DNA from: Tepidisphaera sp.
Lineage (GTDB): Bacteria > Planctomycetota > Phycisphaerae > Phycisphaerales > UBA1924
NCBI GenBank assembly: GCA_016124375.1
Contig: WGNV01000009.1
Coordinates: forward strand, 1-64,000
DNA: 64,000 nt
Direction: 5' to 3'
This document shows, piece after piece, positions 6,604-16,209 of the stretch; position 1 is the stretch's first letter; every line of letters starts with the position of its first letter. The position numbers were made by a program, and so were the translations under genes. The notes beneath the pieces were generated by a model. That model searched no databases, had not been told where the DNA came from, and was given only the letters and a program-made list of their open reading frames with translations.

Positions 6604-7844
6604 TGGTTCAGTCGTTGCGGTTTCGGGCGGCCGGGGTCTTGGTGCTCGCCCTGCTCGCGCCCGCCGCCATCGCCCAATCGACCTTCGTGCAGACCGTCAA
6701 GCAGAACTTCACCTCCTGGGACGCCAACAACGACGGGGTCCTCTCGCCCGACGAGGTGGACCGCCTAACCGTGGACCCCAAGGTGCGCGGGGATGCGGCC
6801 GCCGCGGTCGCCGTCATGAAGCTCGCCATGCGCTCCAAGAAAGACCCGGTCGCGCAGTTCACCTTGGCCGAGGTGGAACACGCCGCCGACGCCCCGCTGG
6901 TGGTCGAGGGCGATGCGCCGCTGCCCGCGGCCGCCAAAAACCGCGACACCTTCCAGACGCGCTACGCCCGCGCGGCTCGCGTCATCCGCACCGTGAAGCG
7001 CGACCTCTTCCGCGACCCCACGCCCGATCTCGACGGCTTTCACCAGGGCCGCATCGGCGACTGCTTCTTCGTGTCGATGGTCGGCGAGATGGTCGAGCAC
7101 GATTCGCAGAGCGTCAAGAGGATGATCCGCCCCGAGGCGGGCGGCTACGACGTCACCTTCGGCAACGGGCAGACCGTGGGCGTGCCGGCGCTCACCGACG
7201 CGGAGTTCGCGCTCGCGTCGACGACCGGGGGCGAGGGGATCTGGCTGCCGGTGCTGGAGAAGGCCTTCGGCAGCGTGCGGATGCGCAGCCGCGCCGAAGA
7301 CAAACAGGCCCAGAGCATGACCGACGCCATCGCGGGCGGCGGCAGCATCGCGATGTCGATCCAGTATCTCAGCGGGCACAAGGCCGAGACGCTGCGCCTG
7401 CGGGGCAAAGCCGCCCCGACGCCCGGCGAGCGGGAGGAACTGGCGGCTCGCGTCAAGGCAAAGGTGATCGAGGCGATCAAAGCCGGGCGGCTCATCGGCG
7501 CGGGCACCGACGCTGCGCCGGGCGTGCCGGGGATCACGCCCAACCACGCCTTCGCCATCTTCGGGATCGACGCGCAGGCCGGCGTGCTGCACCTGTGGAA
7601 CCCGCACGGGAACACCTTCAAGCCCAAAGGGCCCGCGGGCCTCGAACACGGCTACCCCACCAAGGGCGGCCGCTTCGACATGCCCCTTGGTGACTTCGTC
7701 GCCACGTTCCGGGGCGTGACCTTTGAAACAGGCGAGGCGCTGGCAAACCCGGAGGAGGCGGCCCACCTGCCCGGACGAAAGCCGCGAACGCCGACGGCGA
7801 AAGCAGACGCGCCCAAGTCGCCGGAGCAGACGACTCACAAGTGA
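6603..7844 (+). CDS. Secreted EF-hand calpain-family (C2) cysteine protease
   Basis: A 413-residue protein. A signal peptide (residues 1-24, ending AAIA) targets it to the periplasm or outside. Residues 40-51 form a canonical EF-hand loop DANNDGVLSPDE. The catalytic domain of peptidase family C2 follows: Cys154 in GRIGDCFFVSM, His315 in NHAFAIFG and Asn333 in LWNPHG, giving a complete Cys-His-Asn triad. About 60 Pro/Lys-rich residues form a tail. Bacterial calpains of this layout are rare outside a few phyla including Planctomycetota. Calcium activation through the EF-hand is plausible but inferred. A GTG at 6561 in frame is an alternative start but would bury the signal peptide. Confidence 0.88.
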   Translation: MVQSLRFRAAGVLVLALLAPAAIAQSTFVQTVKQNFTSWDANNDGVLSPDEVDRLTVDPKVRGDAAAAVAVMKLAMRSKKDPVAQFTLAEVEHAADAPLVVEGDAPLPAAAKNRDTFQTRYARAARVIRTVKRDLFRDPTPDLDGFHQGRIGDCFFVSMVGEMVEHDSQSVKRMIRPEAGGYDVTFGNGQTVGVPALTDAEFALASTTGGEGIWLPVLEKAFGSVRMRSRAEDKQAQSMTDAIAGGGSIAMSIQYLSGHKAETLRLRGKAAPTPGEREELAARVKAKVIEAIKAGRLIGAGTDAAPGVPGITPNHAFAIFGIDAQAGVLHLWNPHGNTFKPKGPAGLEHGYPTKGGRFDMPLGDFVATFRGVTFETGEALANPEEAAHLPGRKPRTPTAKADAPKSPEQTTHK

Positions 7845-7929
7845 TCGGAGAGCGGGCGCGAGAAAAGCGTCGATGGCTGTGCTGCGCTATGACGTTGCGC
7901 TGAACTGCGACTTGGCCGCAAGTTCTTCT

Positions 7930-9033
7930 TCAGCCATTGTTTCGTTTGCGAGTCGAGAAGATGCCGAAGCTCATCGCGAGAACGCAGATAGCCGCGGGCT
8001 CGGGCACCGCCGAGGCGATCCGCAAGCCCAGGAAAGCACCCGGATAGGTCGGAAAATTGGAACCAAAAACTGAACTCGTTGGATCTCCCCCGTACGGAAC
8101 TTCTCCGAATCCACTCCCCTCGTACAAACGATCTCTGGGAAAAGGTTCTCCTTCAATCTGGGAATACCCCTCCGTCCACTCGCTGGCACCACCCGCAGTG
8201 TCGTAGAGCCCGAATGCACTCGTGATGTTGTACGCCCCCAGCGGCACGGTGTAGGGGTTGAGGCCTGGGTACGAGAAACTACTCCAGCCGGCGTTGGCGG
8301 TCGTCAACTGCCCATTCCTGATGATCCCCGGCGGGCCGTAGTTGGGGTGTGTATCGCTCTGATACGCGCTGGCCCACCAGCCGCCCTGGCCTTGACCATT
8401 CTTGTTGGGGTCGTAATACGCGGCCTTCATCCACTCGTCGAGGGTGGGGATCCAGTATTGGGCTCCGGGGCTGTGGGTGAGTTGGTCGGTGAAAAGCGGG
8501 CCGCCGTTGAGGTAGCCGAAGGTGCTCACGTCGTACGCGCCGGAGAGGAACGAGCTGCGGTCGGTACTCTTGCCGTTGCAAAGCCAGTTGCAGTAGACGG
8601 CGCAGGTGCGCCAGTCGAGGCCGCCGACGGGAAGCATTTCGTTTCCGGCGGCGACGGTCCAGCGAAGGCCGCCCGGCGTGGTGGGCGTGGTGGATTGAGC
8701 GCCCCAGATGTAGGGCGTGCGAACGGAGGGGATTCGGTCGTTCGACGGGCGGTCGAAGGCGGCGTTCATGAACTCGACCCACTGGGCGGTGGTGACTTCG
8801 TACTGGCCGATGCGATAGGCGTAGGGCACGCTGCCGCGGTTGTTCGTGTAAATGCCGCCGCCGGTCCATGGGGCGTTGTTGGGGGAGCCGACGGTGACAA
8901 ACTGGATGCCGCTGGGGTCGGGCTGGGCGGAAGAGAGTGCAGGGAGGATGCACAGGGCGGCGAGGGCGGCGTAGATCCGAGTGAACTGGATTGGCTTACG
9001 AGCCCGAAGCGCGAGCGAGGGTCTCTGTGACAT
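7930..9033 (-). CDS. PEP-CTERM protein with sulfatase-modifying-factor (FGE) domain
   Basis: A 367-residue exported protein. The FGE/SUMF1-type domain shows IGQYEVTTAQWVEFMNA, a WTVAAGNEMLPVGGLDW segment, AVYCNWLCNGK, YWIPTLDEWMKAAYYDP and FGLYDTAGGASEWTEG. The last residues, VPEPAAICVLAMSFGI then RKR, are a PEP-CTERM sorting signal removed by exosortase. The true start is unclear. The first in-frame ATG before the signal peptide (RIYAALAALCILPALSSAQ) lies at 9033, inside a 76-nt inverted-repeat element. The next ATG is at 9132, on the far side of the element, and would give about 33 extra residues encoded partly by it. The repeat may have replaced the original start. The role is likely surface or matrix associated; enzymatic formylglycine activity is not claimed. 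Confidence 0.85.
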   Translation of the reverse strand: MSQRPSLALRARKPIQFTRIYAALAALCILPALSSAQPDPSGIQFVTVGSPNNAPWTGGGIYTNNRGSVPYAYRIGQYEVTTAQWVEFMNAAFDRPSNDRIPSVRTPYIWGAQSTTPTTPGGLRWTVAAGNEMLPVGGLDWRTCAVYCNWLCNGKSTDRSSFLSGAYDVSTFGYLNGGPLFTDQLTHSPGAQYWIPTLDEWMKAAYYDPNKNGQGQGGWWASAYQSDTHPNYGPPGIIRNGQLTTANAGWSSFSYPGLNPYTVPLGAYNITSAFGLYDTAGGASEWTEGYSQIEGEPFPRDRLYEGSGFGEVPYGGDPTSSVFGSNFPTYPGAFLGLRIASAVPEPAAICVLAMSFGIFSTRKRNNG

Positions 9034-9073
9034 CCGAATGCCGCGGAGACCCTCGCTGGCGCTTCGGGCTCGT
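8998..9073. repeat. 76-nt inverted-repeat element, copy 1
   Basis: A 28-nt arm beginning ACGAGCCCGAAGCGC, a 20-nt centre, and a 28-nt complementary arm ending GCTTCGGGCTCGT. Full copies of exactly the same length occur at 16649, 47800 and 63856. This one overlaps the 5' end of the PEP-CTERM gene. Confidence 0.9.
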
Positions 9074-9229
9074 GGGGAGGCGGCGCGGGTGGCGTCGTTG
9101 GTGATGAGGGTGGATGTGGCGGCACGTCGCATAACCGGGCTCCGGTGCGTCGTGTCTCTCTGTTCCCGAGAATGAACGTAGCACACAACCGGAAAGTTGC
9201 AAGATAAGAGAAGAAGTAAATAGTGAAGG

Positions 9230-9288
9230 ACATAGGCGGGACGCCTGTGCCACGAGGTGGGGTAGGGATGACCGGCGGGGACCGCCGG
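9230..9288. repeat. Two dispersed palindromes side by side
   Basis: A GGCACAGGC-family palindrome (9230-9251, followed by CCACGA) and the CCGGCGG palindrome (9272-9288). Apart from these and the 76-nt element, the gap 9034-9338 contains no gene I can support. Confidence 0.7.
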
Positions 9289-9338
9289 GCCACCCACCAC
9301 GACCTGCCGCTCGTCGCCCGCCGGGGCCGGTGCGGCGG

Positions 9339-10409
9339 TCAATCCGGGGCGAAGCGTGCCGCGTTGGCCGCGTCTTGTTCGCTCTGGTGCTCGATCGCCC
9401 GCACCTCGTCGGGCGTCATCCAGGGCAGGCTCAGCAGCTTGTCGCGCAAGCGCTCCGGAAACGGCCTTTGCTTTCGCTCGTGCGGCGGGCGGGCCTTCCA
9501 GACGCGGTGCATCCACAGGTGCTGGTCGGGGCTTTGGCGCACCATGCGTTCCATCGCGCGGCGGTAGCGGGCGGCGATGTAGAACTGCGGGTCGTCGTGC
9601 TGCTGCCAGTCGGCCGGGCCGAAGACGTCGACGATCTCGATCTGCATGCCAAGCGTGTCGGGGGCTCGCTCGGCGGCGGGCAGGCGCCGGGCGTAGCCGC
9701 AGATCAGCGTGGCGTTGTGTTGCATCGCCAGGAGCCCGATGACCTTCTGGGTGGAGGTGAGGCGGCCGAAGTAGGGGACGAACTCGGCCCGGTCGCCGCC
9801 CGTCTGGTCGGCCACGAGCCCGACGGGGCGGCCCGGGGCGAGCACCTTGGGCAGGGTGTCGATCGCGTCGAACTTGCTCACCAGTGCGAGCCCGCGCCGG
9901 GCGCGGCTGTCGCGCACCCAGGCGTCCAGCGGGCGCAGCTTCAGCGGGCGATAGACCGCGTGCATCGGAAAGCCCAGCATCGAGATGGCGTAGCCCACGA
10001 CCTCCCAGTTACCGACGTGGCCGGTCATGAGCAGGCAGGGCGAATCGCCCAGCAACGCGGCGAGCCCGGGACGGATCTGCCCGAAGGTCAGTTGCTGGGT
10101 GAAGCCCTCCTGCGAGATGAGTCGCGGCAGCAGCACGAGCTCGGCCGCGGTCTCGAAGAAGTGCCGGTAGCTGGCCAGGGCGCCCGCCCGCACCTGCTCG
10201 GGCGACCACTGGGGGTAGGCGTCGGCGAGGTTCTGCACCGCCCGCGCGAACAGGCGCGAACGCAGACGCGGCACCAGGTTCGCGGCTCTGGCGGCCCAGG
10301 CGCGGGCGTCGTCCAGCCCCATGAGGTGGACCGGCAGCGTGGCCAGGCGGAGCGAGCCGGCGATGAACTCTTCGACCAGCGCGGGGTAGCGTGTCTGATA
10401 CTTCGCCAA
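9339..10409 (-). CDS. Lysophospholipid/lipid A acyltransferase (LpxL/HtrB family)
   Basis: An approximately 356-residue membrane-associated enzyme that would transfer an acyl chain to a lipid A precursor. The family signature HX4E is seen in MTGHVGNWEVVG, followed by RPLKLRPLDAWVRDSRARRG, VGLVADQTGG and LWMHRVWKARPP, all expected landmarks. No ATG is available at the family N-terminus. A TTG at 10409 fits the usual start, while a TTG at 10466 would add 19 residues encoded entirely by an 8-bp repeat array. The array seems to have run into the gene's 5' end. The desaturase gene lies about 115 bp upstream on the same strand, so both may act on membrane lipid. Confidence 0.88.
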   Translation of the reverse strand: MAKYQTRYPALVEEFIAGSLRLATLPVHLMGLDDARAWAARAANLVPRLRSRLFARAVQNLADAYPQWSPEQVRAGALASYRHFFETAAELVLLPRLISQEGFTQQLTFGQIRPGLAALLGDSPCLLMTGHVGNWEVVGYAISMLGFPMHAVYRPLKLRPLDAWVRDSRARRGLALVSKFDAIDTLPKVLAPGRPVGLVADQTGGDRAEFVPYFGRLTSTQKVIGLLAMQHNATLICGYARRLPAAERAPDTLGMQIEIVDVFGPADWQQHDDPQFYIAARYRRAMERMVRQSPDQHLWMHRVWKARPPHERKQRPFPERLRDKLLSLPWMTPDEVRAIEHQSEQDAANAARFAPD

Positions 10410-10426
10410 GGCCGGAGAGTAGCAGA

Positions 10427-10466
10427 GAGAGACGAAGTGCCGGAGAGACGAAGAGACGGAGTTCAA
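10427..10466. repeat. Octamer tandem array (5 x 8 bp)
   Basis: Units GAGAGACG, AAGTGCCG, GAGAGACG, AAGAGACG, GAGTTCAA. It abuts the 5' end of the acyltransferase gene. Confidence 0.75.
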
Positions 10467-10525
10467 GAGGAAACCCGGGCGTCCAGGGGTGTTTCACCCT
10501 TTGAGCCCGTCACTCTCTCAATCCG

Positions 10526-11497
<972 letters not shown>

Positions 11498-11639
11498 CAG
11501 CTTCTCCGTCGACCGGGCGAAGCCGGTCGTGCTGCGCGACCGACCATGCGGGCGCGACTTGGGACGCTAGTCTAGAAACCTCGCGTAGCCCATGCGAACC
11601 TTTCTTCGGTTTTTCTCCATACTTCGTTCATGCAAGGAC
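11498..11639. other. Gap between desaturase and PhoH genes
   Basis: Contains the probable promoter region of the desaturase (reverse-strand TAGACT near 11570) and a T-rich stretch (11601-11622). No repeat or gene is seen. Confidence 0.35.
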
Positions 11640-13232
11640 TTACAAACGACTGGCGGCCAGGCTGGCCAGCTCGCTGCGTTCGCTGCGGGTGAGGGTCACG
11701 TGCGCATACAGCCGCACGCCCTTCATCTTTTCGATCGCGTACGCCAACCCGTTACTGGATTGATCCAGATACGGGTTGTCGATCTGCCCGATGTCGCCGG
11801 TCAGAACCAGTTTGGTCCCCTCGCCCACGCGGCTGGCAATGGTCTTAACCTCATGGGGCGTCAGGTTTTGCGCCTCGTCCACGATCATGAACTGGTGGGG
11901 AATGCTTCGCCCACGAATGTAGGTGAGGGGCTCCAGAACGAGCTTGCCGTCGGCCATCAGCTTGGCGATCCGCTGCTCGGTGCTCTGGCTCTCCGGCGCC
12001 TGGTTGCTGGCGCCCCGGGTGCTCATGAGGTAGCCCAGGTTGTCGAAGATCGGCTGCATCCAGGCGGTGAGCTTTTCGTCCTTGTCGCCCGGCAGATAGC
12101 CGATGTCGCGACCCAGGGGCATGATGGGGCGAGCCACCAGCAGCTTGTCGTAGCGGCCTTCATTGAAGACCCGGCTCATGCCCGCGGCCAGCGCCAGCAG
12201 CGTCTTGCCCGTGCCCGCGGTGCCCAGCAGCGTCACCAGCTTGATCTCTTCGTCCAGCAGCACGTCCATCGCCATCGTCTGCTGCACGTTTCGCGGCACG
12301 ATGCCGAAGACGGCCTTCTTGGGGTTGGTGACGGGGATGATGTGATCGGTGTCGGCCAGGCGACGCCCCAGGCCGGTGTGGTTTTCGTCGCTGTCGTCCT
12401 TGAGGACGATGAACTGGTTGGGCTGCAGGTCGGGGTGAGCCGCCTCGCCTTCTTCGTATTCGAGCTTGAGCTCCTCGGTCAGGCGATCGACGGTGAGCAG
12501 GCGGTCGCGGTAGAGCTCGTCGATGAGTTCGCCCTCGACCTTCAAGGAGACAAAGCCGGTGTAGAGACGGTCGGCATCGACCTTCTGGTTGGTGAAGTCT
12601 TCGGTCTTGATGCCCAGCGCGTCGGACTTGATGCGGGCGGAGAGGTCTTTGGTGACGAAGACAGTGCGGGTGCCTTTTTCTTTGAGGTAGTAGGCGACGG
12701 CGATGATGTGGTTGTCGGGAGAATCGTCGGAGATAGCCGCGGGGCGGGGATGATCGACGACGTCGATGCGAATCGTCCCGGTGGCGCCGCCGTTGGGCCC
12801 GGTCGACCGGGCGGTGTTGGGCAGCGTGGGCAGCTTGCCCCACTCGACGCCCTCGCTCAGGCGCCCGATGGCGCGGAGGCGATCAAGGTGGCGGATGCAG
12901 GCCCGGGCGTTGCGGCCCAGGTCGTCGTCCTTCTTCTTGAGGCGGTCGAGTTCCTCGATCACCATGAAGGGGATGACGACGTGGTTCTCTTGGAAGACGA
13001 AGAGGGCGTCGGGGTTGTGGAGGAGGATGTTGGTGTCGAGCACGAAGTGCTTGATGGCGGTGTCGGCTGCGTGCTTGGAGTCGGACGCGTGCTTTGGTTC
13101 AGAACCGGTTCGCCCTCCGGCCTTGTTCCGATCGATGGCCCCGTGGGAGTTGGCCCCGTGGGATCCATTGGTGGCCTTGGTCGTTTCCAACGACGCTGCG
13201 CCCTTGACCATGTCGCCCCGCTTCTTTGTCAT
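11640..13232 (-). CDS. PIN-PhoH fusion ATPase
   Basis: A 530-residue protein. After a Lys/Gly/His-rich, probably disordered N-terminus, a PIN ribonuclease domain starts at HFVLDTNILLHN with IPFMVIEELDRLKK and later VFVTKDLSARIKS supplying the acidic residues. The PhoH ATPase domain follows: Walker A LGTAGTGKT with Lys343, Walker B FMIVDEAQNLTPHEVKT and sensor LVLTGDIGQIDNP. PIN-PhoH (PhoH2-like) proteins couple RNA cleavage with helicase activity and are widespread. ATG 13232 was chosen; an upstream GTG at 13298 would add 22 residues of no recognisable content. The Shine-Dalgarno is weak. Confidence 0.9.
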   Translation of the reverse strand: MTKKRGDMVKGAASLETTKATNGSHGANSHGAIDRNKAGGRTGSEPKHASDSKHAADTAIKHFVLDTNILLHNPDALFVFQENHVVIPFMVIEELDRLKKKDDDLGRNARACIRHLDRLRAIGRLSEGVEWGKLPTLPNTARSTGPNGGATGTIRIDVVDHPRPAAISDDSPDNHIIAVAYYLKEKGTRTVFVTKDLSARIKSDALGIKTEDFTNQKVDADRLYTGFVSLKVEGELIDELYRDRLLTVDRLTEELKLEYEEGEAAHPDLQPNQFIVLKDDSDENHTGLGRRLADTDHIIPVTNPKKAVFGIVPRNVQQTMAMDVLLDEEIKLVTLLGTAGTGKTLLALAAGMSRVFNEGRYDKLLVARPIMPLGRDIGYLPGDKDEKLTAWMQPIFDNLGYLMSTRGASNQAPESQSTEQRIAKLMADGKLVLEPLTYIRGRSIPHQFMIVDEAQNLTPHEVKTIASRVGEGTKLVLTGDIGQIDNPYLDQSSNGLAYAIEKMKGVRLYAHVTLTRSERSELASLAASRL

Positions 13233-13421
13233 GGTTTTTCCGGTCGCGCGGGCAGCCGCCACTCCATTGGCTTCCCATCGGCCCGCCGACCCTCTCACTC
13301 TCGCTGCAGCCTACTTATTCGGGCGAAAGCCGGTGGACGGCTGTCGAATCGCTCTGTGAGATTTCCTGAACACTTCTGAACGTACGCATGCCGTGCGGGG
13401 TTGGCCCGGGGAAAAAACCCA

Positions 13422-13982
13422 CTAAAAGAAACCGGCCACGCTGACCAGGATCGCGATGACGCAGGCCAGGCTGGTCTTGGCGACGGTGGCGAGCAGCCTT
13501 CCGGCTGCGGCGCCGCTGCCGCTCTTGGCGGCGTCCTTCCACGATCTGGCCACCACGCCCTTTTCCACCAGCAGGGTGCCGACGCCCGCGCCCAGCACGC
13601 CCCCGACGATGGTGCCGAGAGGGAAGGGCGGCACGATCGAGCCGATGAGGGCGCCCAGCAGGGAGCCGATGACCGCCCCGGCCGCCCCGCGCTTGCTGGC
13701 CCCGCCCTTGGTGGCCCCGAGCGCCGAAGCCCCGAACTCAACCACCTCACCCAAAATCGCCAGGCCGATGGCGGCGCCGATCACCCACCACGAGAGCATC
13801 CCCGGCTGCCAGAGCTTCACGAGCAGGGCGGCCAGCACGATGAGCCAGGTGCCGGGCAGCGTGAGCAGCGTGAGCACGATGCCGACCAGCGACACCACGA
13901 CCAGAAGGGTGGCGGCGGTCCAGTGGGCCCAGTCGACGTTGTGAAGCCATGTCATGCGTGAGGGGATCTTCGAGTCTGACAC
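13422..13982 (-). CDS. DUF456 membrane protein
   Basis: A 186-residue inner-membrane protein. Hydrophobic segments include TAATLLVVVSLVGIVLTLL, GTWLIVLAALLVKL, VIGAAIGLAILGEVVEF, and a Gly-rich pair GSLLGALIGSIV and VGGVLGAGVGTLLVEKG, the hallmark of DUF456. Such proteins have no assigned biochemical function. The start is GTG 13982; ATG 13955 (nine codons in) is an equally possible start because neither has a clear Shine-Dalgarno. It ends 190 bp before the PhoH start on the same strand. Confidence 0.85.
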   Translation of the reverse strand: MSDSKIPSRMTWLHNVDWAHWTAATLLVVVSLVGIVLTLLTLPGTWLIVLAALLVKLWQPGMLSWWVIGAAIGLAILGEVVEFGASALGATKGGASKRGAAGAVIGSLLGALIGSIVPPFPLGTIVGGVLGAGVGTLLVEKGVVARSWKDAAKSGSGAAAGRLLATVAKTSLACVIAILVSVAGFF

Positions 13983-14121
13983 CGAACCATTCGTTCTTTA
14001 TTCGGAAACGGAACGGGGTGATTGTGGGCACAGAAGCTAGGGGCGTGCTGGAGAAGGGAAACTGTGACGTGGACGCCGGAGGTGAGGCTTTACGAACCTC
14101 CGGGTCTCGCGAGCCTTCGAC

Positions 14122-14148
14122 CCGGACCTTCGCTTCGCGAAGGTCCGG
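14122..14148. repeat. Perfect hairpin CCGGACCTTCGC
   Basis: Twelve-base arms with a 3-nt loop (TTC), 34 bp beyond the stop of the reverse-strand YkgJ-type gene. It could end its transcript, although no T-run follows. A degenerate relative lies at about 39352-39380. Confidence 0.6.
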
Positions 14149-14181
14149 CGTCAACATACCGGTCCTGCGTCTGAGAACGCT

Positions 14182-14634
14182 TCACATATCGATCGTGTCG
14201 CGGCAGATGCGGATCTGTTGGACGCTGTGGCGCTGGCCCTGGTCCATGCCCGGGCAGCCTCGCTTGGCGCGATCCCACGCGAAACGGGAGTGGAGATTCG
14301 AGTTCCAGAAGGGCCAGGTGCGGCACTGGGCGGGGCGGTCTTCGTACACGCCACAGACGGCCTTGCCGGGGATTTTGTCGCGGTCCAGAAAGATGCAGTC
14401 GAGCCCGGCGGGGCTTTGCTTTTCGGCGAGGGAGAGGCCGCGACGGGTGTCCTTGGTGTAGCGGGCGAGGAAGTCCTCACGCGAAACCTGCACACGGGCG
14501 GCCAGCGCCGTCACGTCGTCATCGGAGAGAAGCACGTACCCCTCGGGGCCGGTGCAGCAGTTGCCGCAGAGCGTGCAGGAGAAGCGCAGCCCGGGCTGGC
14601 CGGAGTCGTCGGGGAGTTCGTACCAGTCGGGCAT
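14182..14634 (-). CDS. YkgJ-family cysteine-cluster protein
   Basis: A 150-residue soluble protein of the YkgJ/UPF0153 zinc- or iron-chelating family. The Cys pattern is complete: CTLCGNCCTG near residue 20, CGVYEDRPAQCRTWPFW near 95-110, and RGCPGMD afterwards. These residues likely coordinate a metal or Fe-S cluster; the cellular role is unknown. The start at 14634 fits the family, which begins with a short strand before the first Cys. A repeat array lies just upstream. Confidence 0.88.
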   Translation of the reverse strand: MPDWYELPDDSGQPGLRFSCTLCGNCCTGPEGYVLLSDDDVTALAARVQVSREDFLARYTKDTRRGLSLAEKQSPAGLDCIFLDRDKIPGKAVCGVYEDRPAQCRTWPFWNSNLHSRFAWDRAKRGCPGMDQGQRHSVQQIRICRDTIDM

Positions 14635-14649
14635 GGGGGAGGGTAGGAG

Positions 14650-14705
14650 AAGAGACGATCTTCCGAAGAGACGAAGTTCCGAAGAGACGGAGAGACGAAG
14701 TTCAG
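14650..14705. repeat. Octamer tandem array (7 x 8 bp)
   Basis: Seven consecutive 8-mers: AAGAGACG, ATCTTCCG, AAGAGACG, AAGTTCCG, AAGAGACG, GAGAGACG, AAGTTCAG. This is the clearest example of the 8-bp period. Confidence 0.85.
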
Positions 14706-14768
14706 GAGGGACGAGAAACAGGAAGGCAGCGAGGCACGCGGCATGGGGGCATCAAGTTTCCGGCAGCC

Positions 14769-14789
14769 GGTCGGCTCGGAGAGCCGACC
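14769..14789. repeat. Dispersed palindrome GGTCGGCTC
   Basis: GGTCGGCTC and GAGCCGACC flank a 3-nt centre. Relatives are at 56134-56154 and 56965-56984. It sits at the end of the phosphatase gene. Confidence 0.7.
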
Positions 14790-14796
14790 TACCAAG

Positions 14797-16119
14797 TTAC
14801 ACGATGCACACGCCGTGGAAGCGCATGGCCACCAGGGTCTGGTCGTCGGCGCGGGTGGCGGAGCCCACGTGGGCGAAGAGGCCGGCGTGGACTTTTTCGA
14901 CGACGCAGTCGGGCGAGCCCGAGCAGTCGAAGAGCGAGCGTTCGAGGCCATCGACGTCGAACATCTTGCCGTCGGCCGAGAAGGCCTCGGTGATGCCGTC
15001 GGTGTAGATGATGATGGTTTCCTGCTGGGCGATGTTCACCTTCACCGACTCGGCGTTGAGCGGGCGATCGATGCCCAAGGGCAGGCTGGCCGACTGGTTG
15101 AGGGCTCGAAGTTCGCCGGTTGCGGCTTTGATCAGCGGCGGGGGGTGGCCGGCGTTGGCGTAGACGAACTCGCCGCTGACGGGATCGAAGACCGCAAAGA
15201 ACGCGGTGACGAACGCGCCTTCGAGGTTGGCCGAGAGCAGGCGTTCGTTGGCGAACTCCATGACGGCGGCGGGGTCGATCGCGGCTTGCGGATCGCCCAA
15301 GGGGGCGTAGGCGTGCAGGATGGCGTGGAGCATGGCCATGACGGTGGCCGCGGCCGCGCCGTGCCCGGAGACGTCGGCTACCAGCACGCCCCATCGCCCG
15401 CCGGGCAGGGCGAAGAAGTCGTAGTAATCGCCCCCGGCCATGTCGCTGGTGAGGTAACTGGTGGAGATTTCGACGCCCGGAATGTCGGGGAGGCGGGCGG
15501 GCAGAAGCGACTGCTGCACGCGGGCGACCTGGTCGAGCTGGTCGCGCATCTGGGCGTGGAGGCGCTTGATGGTGTGCATGGAGTCGAGGTAGCGGTTGGC
15601 CGCGGCCAGGAGGTTGGAGGTAAGCAGGGCGCGGGAGACGTCGTCGGCGCTGGCGGGGTGGGGCTTGGTGGAGAAGGAGAGGACCCACTCTTCGACCTTG
15701 TCGCCCTCGAAGAGGGGCAGGGCCATGACGGATTTGAGCTCGGGCTCGATGTCGTTGAGGACGGGATCGCCCGAGAAATCGATCTCGTAGGCGTACTTGG
15801 GCGTGGGGTCGGCGATGACCTGGGCGATGAACCCGCCTTCATAGACGGGCAGGGCGGCGATGGCTTCGGGGCGCACGTCGCGGGGCTTGTTGTCGAGCCA
15901 GTTGGTGTCGCTGGAGCAGTAGGAATAGAGCAGGCGGAAGGCGCCGGGGCGACCGGGCTCGGGGCGGACGCCGATGAAGGCGTCGACCGGGCGCAGTTGG
16001 CGATAGCGGTGCATGAACGTGAGGAGCACGTCCTGCGAGTTGCCGGCGCGGGTGATCTCGCGCAGCATGGCGGCGGTCTGGGGGATCGCCGGGTCTTGGG
16101 TGAGGTCAACGAGCGTCAC
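14797..16119 (-). CDS. GAF-PP2C (RsbU/SpoIIE-type) serine phosphatase
   Basis: A 440-residue cytosolic phosphatase. Residues about 5-175 look like a GAF-type sensor (VDAFIGVRPEP, SVMALPLFEGDKVEEWVLSF). A helical segment RLHAQMRDQLDQVARVQQSL links to the PP2C domain. That domain carries SLLPARLPDIPGVEIS, the metal-binding AGGDYYDFFALPGGRWG and VADVSGHGAAAATVMAM, FVYANAGHPPPL and IIYTDGITEAF. It lacks the FHA domain of the phosphatase at 4227. It probably dephosphorylates a STAS protein in partner switching. The cognate kinase is not in the window. Confidence 0.92.
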   Translation of the reverse strand: MTLVDLTQDPAIPQTAAMLREITRAGNSQDVLLTFMHRYRQLRPVDAFIGVRPEPGRPGAFRLLYSYCSSDTNWLDNKPRDVRPEAIAALPVYEGGFIAQVIADPTPKYAYEIDFSGDPVLNDIEPELKSVMALPLFEGDKVEEWVLSFSTKPHPASADDVSRALLTSNLLAAANRYLDSMHTIKRLHAQMRDQLDQVARVQQSLLPARLPDIPGVEISTSYLTSDMAGGDYYDFFALPGGRWGVLVADVSGHGAAAATVMAMLHAILHAYAPLGDPQAAIDPAAVMEFANERLLSANLEGAFVTAFFAVFDPVSGEFVYANAGHPPPLIKAATGELRALNQSASLPLGIDRPLNAESVKVNIAQQETIIIYTDGITEAFSADGKMFDVDGLERSLFDCSGSPDCVVEKVHAGLFAHVGSATRADDQTLVAMRFHGVCIV

Positions 16120-16209
16120 GGTGGGGCACTGTAGGGACGCGGCGGATGCGTCCCTTCCTTTTTTTGGGGCGGCCCATTGGAGGCCGCGGCCCCTGCCCGA
16201 GCGGCGGAC

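Noticed and set aside
14650..14705. Octamer array as a CRISPR array
   Set aside because: Units are 8 bp without spacers and no cas gene is present.
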